NCBI RefSeq assembly: GCF_031755915.1
Contig: NC_083386.1
Location: 10,478,001-10,542,000, forward strand
From: Ziziphus jujuba
Taxonomy: Eukaryota > Streptophyta > Magnoliopsida > Rosales > Rhamnaceae
DNA length: 64,000 nt
Direction of reading: 5' to 3'
In this document: in pieces, positions 57,291 to 64,000 of the stretch
Numbering within the stretch: the first letter of the stretch is position 1
Layout: every line of letters starts with the position of its first letter
The notes under the pieces: generated by a model
Databases searched by the model: none
What the model saw: only the letters and a program-made list of their open reading frames with translations
Told to the model about the DNA's origin: nothing
Position numbers and translations under genes: made by a program

Positions 57291-58284
57291 AAGTTTGATT
57301 CTAAACCATCTAGAACTTGTTCTATTGTGTATTTTAACTGTCAAAGCCAAGGATATGTTGCGAACCAATGTCCAAATCGAAGAATTATGGTGCCGAAAGA
57401 CAATGGAGAGTTGAAGTTCGATAGTGATGAAGCAGAAGTTGAAACCGAGCATGAAGAAGGAGACTTTGAAGAGGAAGAACATGGTGAACCCATGACACAA
57501 CAAGCTCCAAGGGCCAAACTAAGCTTGGTGGCAAGAAGAGTCTTGAACGTGTACAAGGATGAAGATCAAGTGCAAAGGGAAAACATCTTCCATACTTGTT
57601 GTGACATTCAAGGTAACATTTGTAGTATGATCATTGTTAATGGAAGTTATGCCAATGTTATTAGTAATGCTGTATTGGAGAAATTAGGTTTAACAACAAT
57701 TGAACATCCCGAACATATAGACTTCAATGGCTTAATGATAGTGGAGAGATGAAGGTAAATAAATAAGCCAAGGTAAAGTTTAGTATTAATAATTATGTGG
57801 ATGTGGTTTTGTGTAATGTTGTACCTATGCATGCTGGGCATATTTTGTTAGGAAGACCATGGCAATTTGATAAGGATACCATACATTATGGTTGAGAAAA
57901 TGCCATTGTATTTCAATTTAAAAGAAAGAAGATTAAACTAGAGTCATTGACTCCAAAAGAGGTATTTAGAGATTAGTTACAAATGTAAAAAAAAATGGAG
58001 CCGAACAGCAAAGGGAAAAGTCAAGTATGCCACCCACAGCTTCAACTATTGGTCAAGAGAGCAAGACCCAACACCATCACTCAGGTAAGTTTTCTAAACC
58101 CGAAAGTGAGAAGAAAAAGAGAGAGAAAACCGAGAGTGACAAAAAGAGAGAGGAAGCCAAGCGTGATAAAAAGAGAGAGGAAGCTTAGAGTAATAAAGAG
58201 AAAGAAAAGAAACAGAAGAAAAAGAAAATTTTTTATCTTAGCCTAGGTAAGGTTAAAAAGGCATTTTTAAGTAATAAACCTATA
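57291..58284 (+). pseudogene. Element K zinc knuckle, protease and linker (broken)
   Basis: FNCQSQGYVANQCPNRR at about 57337-57380 is a damaged zinc knuckle (first Cys replaced by Phe, His by Tyr). The protease site reads MIIVNGSYANVI, so the catalytic Asp is replaced by Val and Ser by Gly-adjacent Asn, which would abolish activity. HILLGRPWQFDKD follows, then a Lys/Arg-rich linker with short repeats (KRERKPSV-like, 58130-58200). Confidence 0.78.
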
Positions 58285-59193
58285 TTGGTCATGATGTATA
58301 AAGATGCTTATTTAAATCATCTAGCTAAAACTGAAGAGCTTGTATTGCCAAGTTCTATTACTAATCTTTTACAGGAATTTGATGACTCATTTCTGGAGGA
58401 GATTCCTAGTGGTTTATCACCTATTCGAGGGATCAAACATCAAATAGATTTTATTTTCGGAGCTGCAATTCCTAATATGCTTGCAGATAGAAGTAATCCT
58501 GAGGAGACAAAGGAACTACGAAACCATGTAAGTGAATTGCTTGAAAAATGTTATATTCATGAAAGCATGAGCCCATGTGCTGTCCCTATTTTAGTAGTAC
58601 CTTAGAAGGATGGTTCATGGAGCATGTATATATATTGTAGGGCCATTAATAATATAACCATTAAGTATAGGCATCCTATTCCTTCATTAGATGATATGCT
58701 TGATGAACTCTATGGTGCATGTATGTTTTTTAAAATTGATTTTAGGAGTGGGTATCATCAACTTAAACTGAAAGAGGAAGATGAGTGGAAAACTGCATTT
58801 AAAACTAAGTATAGTTTGTATGAGTGGTTAGTAATGCCTTTTGGTTTAACTAATGCACCTAGCACTTTCATGAGGCTAATGAACCATGTCGTGCGTCCAT
58901 TCATTGGAAAATTTATGGTTGCTTACTTTGATGATATTCTTGTTTATAGCCAAAATTTAGATGATCATGTAGGACATCTCAGGTTAGTTTTAGAAGTACG
59001 TAGGAAGGAAATATTGTTTGCAAATATTAAAAAGTATGATTTTTTCCGAAATGAGCTTGTATTTCTAGGATTTTTTATAAGTGCTGCAGGAATTAAAGTT
59101 AACCAATTCAAGGTCAAGGCAATTCAATATTGGCTGAAACCTATAACCATTATCCAGATAAGGAGTTTTCATGGTTTGGCTAGCTTGTATTAA
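58285..59193 (+). pseudogene. Element K reverse transcriptase (nearly open)
   Basis: Two stretches separated by one stop at about 58603: EELVLPSSITNLLQEFDD to SPCAVPILVVP, and [54 protein letters not shown] and the intact catalytic box [10 protein letters not shown], ending SFHGLASLY before a stop. All RT blocks are present. Confidence 0.85.
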
Positions 59194-60910
59194 AGATTTG
59201 TCAAGGATTTTAACACCATTGCGGCACCATTGTTGAAATTTTCAAAAAGAATGTGGGGTTCCAATGGGGAAAAGCATAAGAGAAGTCTTTTAATTTATTG
59301 AAAGAAAAATTAACTAATGCTCCTTTATTGGTTTTTACCAAATTTTTCTAAAACTTTTATAATTGAATGTGATGCTTCAGGTATAGGTATTGGAGCTGTA
59401 TTGATGCAAGAAGGAAGCTATAGCATACTTTATTGAGAAGTTGAATGGAGCGGCATTGAATTATCCAACTTATGATAAAGAGATGTATGCTTTGGTTTGA
59501 GCTTTGGAGATATGGCAACATTACTTAATGCTGAAGGAATTTGTGATTCACACGTATCATAATCTTTGAATGGTGTTGTAAAGTGAAATTTATTGTCTGT
59601 TGGAATTGTTTTGGAAAAGGAACCACATCAAAGGCTAAAGAAAGCTTAATCGAAGGCATGGAAAATGGATTGAATTCATCGAGACTTTTTCTTATGTCAT
59701 CTACTACAAGAAAGGTAGGGAAAATGTGATTGCTGATGCTTTATCCAGAAGGTATGTATTGTCTTTTACTTTAGATGCTAAATTGCTTGGTTTTAAAAAA
59801 TTACAAGAAATTTATGAGCATGATAGTGAATTTGGTTAAATTTATAGAAACTGTGCTGAGCATGGTTATAATAAATTCTATATCTTTGGTGGATATTTGT
59901 TTTAGGAAAGTTAATTATATGTGCTCTATTGTAGAATTAGGGAATAGTTAGTTACAGAAGGTCATGGTGAGGGCTTAATAGGACACTTTGGTGTTTTAAA
60001 ACCTTTGACCATATTACAAGAATATTTTTATTAGCCGAATATAAGGAGAGATGTGGAGATGATATGTAAGAGGTCTTTAAAGTGTCGGAAATCAAAGTCC
60101 AAATTGAAACTGCACGGCTTGTACATGCCACTACCAATTCCTTCTCATCCGTGGGTTGATTTGTCTACTTGATTTACCTAGGTCTAGGATGGAAAAAGAG
60201 TCAATTTTTGTGGTTGTTGATAAATTTTCTAAGATGGCACACTTTATTGCATGTAATAAAACTAATGATGCATCTCATGTAGCTAACTTGTTCTTTAAGA
60301 AGTGGTGAGATTTCAACAAATTGATGGTCAAACTGAAGTAGTAAATATAACTTTGTCTGCATTATTGAGAGCATTAATTAGTAGAAATTTGAGAACTTGG
60401 GAGGAATGTTTGTCGCATGTGGAGTTCGCTTATAATGGAACCATGCATTCAGCCACTAAATATTCTCCATTTAAAATTTTTTGTGGTTCTAATCTTTTAA
60501 CTCCATTAGATTTAACACTTTTAGCTTTAAGTGAACATGCTAATCTAGATTGAAAACAAAAAACTGAATTTGTTAAGCAGATACATGAGAAGACAAAAAC
60601 AAACATTGAGAGGACGACTGAACAATAGGCCAAAATTGCTAACCAAGGCTGAATAAAGGTAGTGTTTGAACTGGGAGATTGGGTTTTGTTGCACTTAAGA
60701 AATGAGAGGTTTCTGGAACAACGAAAGTCAAAGCTTAGACCTCGAGAAGATGAACCTTTTCAAGTCTTGGAGAGGGTTAATCAAAATGCCTACAAACTTG
60801 ATTTAGCTGGTGAGTATAATGTGAGTGCTACCTTTAGTGTTGCTAACTTCTCTCCATTTGCTGCAGGTGACGATTTTGATTTGAGGGGAAATCATTTTTA
60901 AAAGGAAGGG
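59194..60910 (+). pseudogene. Element K RNase H, integrase and C terminus (broken)
   Basis: RNase H remnants: [14 protein letters not shown] and [18 protein letters not shown]. At about 59569-59620 some 52 bp not found in relatives interrupt the HESLKHIKG block. The integrase has lost the codons between FILGLPRS and its neighbour, and about 140 bp including the SDRDAKF aspartate (near 60301). [25 protein letters not shown] and [15 protein letters not shown] remain. The C terminus is 60662-60910 (FELGDWVLLHLRNERF, DDFDLRGNHF). Confidence 0.8.
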
Positions 60911-62190
60911 ACTCCGTCTGTACCTGTATAATCAACTATACGTTGGGATGCTGATCCTATGCAACTGAAGACGAGACCAATTACTAGGGCACAAACTAAG
61001 AGGTTTAAGGATAATCTATTTAACTTCATACAAGGTGTTATTAAATCTAAAGAAGGCATGATAATACCCAGAGATTCAAAGCTCGTATGTACATCTAAGT
61101 TATAAAGACAGAAATTGACCCAGGACGCAGTTTTGGTACATCTATGGACTCCGGACAGCAAGAAACTAGTTTGTTAGCCTATGAATGTGATTGAGCTCAC
61201 CAAGAGGCCATGCAATCATGTCAAGGTAGAAGAAAAAGGCATCCAAGTTCATTATTTTTGCACAAGCCTTCAATATGGTTGAATTTTGCTGTTTTGGCAC
61301 TAAGAAGGACCTTTCTTACATTTCAAGCAAGCTTTGCTTATTCCAAACAATGGCAATGTGTGGGAACCAGTTCTAATTCTATTTGGCATCCTACATGGCT
61401 TTTTGGAGCCTAAACTAGTAGATGATTAGACAAAAACAGCTTGTTTGGAAAGTTAGTCAACTACTTTCCAAATCTGAAAATTAACTTTTTGTTTTAGTAA
61501 ATGGTTTTTTGTTTTTATTTAATTATTTGCTGGAAAAATTAATATAGGAAGGTTGATATTTTAATATTTCAATTGTTAATTAATTAATTTCTTTTTCAAA
61601 ATTAAGAAATTAATTAATCTAAATTTGTTTAGGAAATGACTTGGAAATTTCGGCAATTACCATTTTTTTCTCTACGTTGGCCGAAATTGTCCTATTGTTT
61701 TCAGGGTTTATTTCTTTATGACTTTAGTGTAACAGCTCAGACCACCCGCATCCGATATTGTCCTCTTTGGACTTGGAAAATCCTCTTACAACCCAGTCCT
61801 CAAGGTTTTGTCAAAAAGCATCGTACGGGAAAGGTACACCACCTTATAATGCGTGCTTCATTCCCTTTTCTAACCGATGTGGGACTTCACATTAGCCTAT
61901 TTAAATGATTATTTTTCAATGGAAGAGAAGCTTAGATTATTATACAAAAATTATTTGTGAGAAGAATTCTCTTTGATCTCTTTGAACACTTAAAACATCG
62001 AATAAAGATTGAGTGTTTTTGTTTGACTTATCAATAGGACATCCATCACCTATTGTGGTGTCTTTAACATATACCAAGATTTCTTATCGTAAGTTGATTA
62101 GAGGTCAAGGTGACCATTAAAATCTGAACTTTATTTCGATCCGGACTAGTATAATATAGGTTTAGGAGTAATTCGACCTAGGTTTGTATA
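60911..62190 (+). repeat. Element K 3' LTR, interrupted by a TRIM-like LTR
   Basis: The first bases are lost: a deletion joins GGGA of the purine tract to CTCCGTCTG, removing the TGATGAGAA start. It ends TTTGTATA. U3 reads PITRAQTKRFKDN. Without the TRIM-like insertion it is about 1.1 kb, the family length. Confidence 0.85.
61728..61891 (+). mobile_element. TRIM-like solo LTR inserted in the K 3' LTR
   Basis: 164 bp from TGTAACAGCTCAGACC to GTGGGACTTCACA, with TG...CA ends and flanking TTAG copies (61724-61727 and 61892-61895). It splits the conserved LTR string TTAG-CCTATTTAAA just upstream of the TATA-like box. Internal phrases GATATTGTCCTCTTTGG, CCTCAAGGTTTTGTC and CCGATGTGGGACTTCACA are familiar to me from a small, very abundant plant repeat with such ends. 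It has no coding capacity. Confidence 0.75.
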
Positions 62191-62754
62191 AGAATCTTAG
62201 GAGATAACGTCTCTTGGTCAGTTCCAAGGAATACACAACAAGAATTTCAATTCCAAGGAAAGAAAACAAAGAGAATGAATGGGATTGACACCAACTGGTC
62301 CCATTAAAACCTTAATGACTAAGAACCCCAATGCGGAAAACCTCACTAAGGAAAACGAGTACCAACAAAATAAACAAACAAAGCTAAAACAGAAATCTAT
62401 AATTCTCAAAACCCTTAATAATATCAAAATAATAATAATAATAATAATAACAACAACAACAACAACAACAATAATAATAATAGATTACTTGAAAGGGTTA
62501 AAGAATTAGGACATCCCAACTAAGCTAACACCCCTTAAAATGTCAACTCATGCAAGTTAAATTTATTAAAGTAAGAAAAAAATTATAAACAAGAAAATAT
62601 CCAACAATAAAAAGGTGTGAAACAAATATAACAACAAGCATGGCCTCATCAAAACCTACAGGAAGAAAAACCCCAGTGGGGAAAACAACCTGTAGGAAAA
62701 AGAGTACCATGAAATAGAAATACAATAAATCCAAAAATACAGGCAAAGTGAACT
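62191..62754 (-). other. Right flank with probable retroelement 3' remnants
   Basis: Minus-strand phrases such as CCCCACTGGGGTTTTTC (about 62670) and GAGGTTTTCCGCATTGGGG (about 62335) resemble 3'-end sequences of plant retroelements, but no terminus is clear. The stretch has no usable frame. Confidence 0.35.
62429..62482. repeat. (AAT)n/(AAC)n microsatellite
   Basis: AAT units, then CAA units, then AAT units again, over about 54 bases. Confidence 0.9.
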
Positions 62755-62940
62755 GAAAGGCTCTATCACTCAGTAAATCATCAAGATGAGCAGCAACCTA
62801 GGACTCAGGAAGCCGGAAACTCCAAGAACCTGAAGATGAATGAATAGCTTCCTAAAAAAGGATATCAACAACTTTGTTACCTTCACGAAAAACATGGGAA
62901 GCCCAAAAATTGACGGAGGTAAGAAAATTAAGACATAAGC
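62755..62940 (-). pseudogene. RNase H-like fragment of a non-LTR element (broken)
   Basis: The minus strand reads WASHVFREGNKVVDILF then a stop, and SGSWSFRLPES with LDDLLSDRA. The SHxFREGNxVAD motif is the C-terminal block of the RNase H-like domain carried by plant LINE elements and their derived genes. Only about 60 codons remain. Confidence 0.5.
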
Positions 62941-64000
62941 CGCCTTTCACAAATAATAATAATAATAATAATTTCTTTAGACAATAACTCAAGTTGAAAT
63001 CAAACCCAACCCAATATCAAAATAAAAATAATAAAAAAATTTTGAAACAACATCACAGATGCACACCATGAATTTTGGACTACATCGTTTGCTCACTCAC
63101 TGTTACTTGGAACCTGTTGGCTGTTGCGTGTGGCATTAGGGATTTGGACAACTCAAGTCCAATTAGGATTGGGACAGTAATGCTTACATGGTGCTATGTA
63201 TATATAAATATATATGTATATAGATATACGTTTACCCATCAATTGAATATATAGAGCCGAATAGGCATTGGGTATGGCCACTCTTATTTAGACAGCTTTG
63301 AAATATATTCGTACATGTTTCTTTTTGGTTTTCTTCTTTGTTTTTAGATGAAGAGAGTTTTAGGTGTATTTGGAAGATTTTCTCTGTGAGAGTTTATTCT
63401 ACTCTTTCGTTTTCTGCTTTGATTATAGTGATTTTTCTTTTTCTTTTTTTTGTGTATTTTTTTATATGACACATAAATCTAGGGTTTCTTATTTTATTTT
63501 CTGTTAATTTTAATAAGAAATAATTGAATGCATAAAAGAACTTAATCTACAATGAGTCACATAATCACACATATTTTTCTGACAGACAAATCTAAAGTGA
63601 ACAAACCAAACCATAATCTAACAAAGAAAAATTAAAGGTGATATAACCTGCAGTGGTAGAAAGAGACAGATCGGCGAAAAACGAAGGAGACAAGTGTGAG
63701 CAGCAAGGGCGAGCAATGAGCGGTGCACAGAAGCAGCGAAGTATATGGTGGATTGTGGAGACAACGAGTCACAAGGAGGTCGGAACTAGTGGATACCGGC
63801 ATATGAGGTCCATGTTCATGATCCGCGTGGGCAATGTTTCTCTTCCTTAATGTCAGATAAGACCTAAATGTGAAAATGTGGAGAAAAAGAATGTACCTTA
63901 GAATGAAATTTTGGATTGATAACAAGGATTGAAATGAAAGAATAAAACATGCGTGTTCGTGGCTATAAATTAAAAGGTTAAAACGATGAGCATAACTGCC
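62941..64000. other. AT-rich right edge without a recognised gene
   Basis: It contains short AAT and TA microsatellites (62957-62974, 63196-63232). Short frames at 63632-63925 overlap on both strands and match nothing I know. Confidence 0.5.

Larger units (their letters stand above)
55918..62190 (+). mobile_element. Element K: CRM-like element lacking its 5' LTR
   Basis: The plus-strand copy starts inside its leader (55918), where D has inserted, and runs through gag, protease, RT, RNase H and integrase to a 3' LTR (about 60911-62190). It is closest to D in wording. Multiple stops, a 52-bp insertion in RNase H and deletions in integrase show it is dead. Confidence 0.8.

Noticed and set aside
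61728..61891. Cassandra TRIM with a 5S rRNA promoter
   Set aside because: No 5S-like internal promoter sequence is visible; the phrases match a different small repeat.
61728..61891. DNA-transposon MITE
   Set aside because: The ends are TG...CA rather than inverted repeats longer than two bases, and the flanking duplicate is TTAG; an LTR origin fits better, though a MITE is not fully excluded.

Overview
The window is plant nuclear DNA, most likely from a eudicot. It is AT-rich, has GT-AG introns, carries one ankyrin-PGG membrane-protein gene of the ITN1/ACD6 type, and from about 11 kb rightwards is almost entirely nested Ty3/gypsy LTR retrotransposons. The species cannot be fixed by reading alone. 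I see no tRNA or rRNA genes, no CRISPR array and no bacterial-style operon.

Layout. (1) 1-1.9 kb: AT-rich flank. (2) 2.0-9.3 kb, plus strand: the ankyrin-PGG gene in at least four exons (2009-2467, 4572-4718, 4843-5276, 8715-9338) with exactly compatible splice phases and a 3.4-kb third intron. The exon carrying the start codon was not identified. (3) About 10.5-38.5 kb: a decayed Tat/Ogre-type Ty3 element, called H here (gag, protease, RT, RNase H, a second archaeal-type RNase H, integrase, then a 3' region with an antisense coiled-coil pseudo-ORF). H was hit by element A (14439-30303, target duplication AGTTG), and A was hit inside gag by element B in reverse (16592-24585, target duplication AGAGC). 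H also carries two solo LTRs, L1 (31206-32359) and L2 (34181-35315). (4) 38.5-44.3 kb: element C, reversed, a rearranged derivative lacking RT/RNase H/integrase cores but with a long chimeric open frame. (5) 44.3-55.9 kb: element D, carrying four further LTR copies, E (44769-45893), F (48812-49957), G (50303-51423) and J (53626-54661); the 2.2-kb pol segment between G and J is exactly inverted. (6) 55.9-62.2 kb: element K, whose 3' LTR contains a 164-bp TRIM-like solo LTR. (7) 62.2-64 kb: non-LTR-like remnants and AT-rich DNA.

A, B, C, D, K and all solo LTRs belong to one superfamily. Their conserved pol blocks look to me like the CRM (centromeric chromovirus) lineage. They share LTR ends TGATRNGAA...TTCGTATCA, an initiator-tRNA-Met primer-binding site (TGGTATCAGAGC), a purine tract overlapping the pol frame, and a pol tail (GPITRAQAK motif) that continues into the 3' LTR. 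All copies carry stops, frameshifts or deletions, so none appears autonomous.

I did not find a clearly new functional system. The most unusual items are the precisely inverted pol segment between two direct LTRs, the chimeric pol of element C, the divergent 108-bp duplication around solo LTR L1, the LTR-encoded pol tail, and two conserved hairpins in the LTRs.
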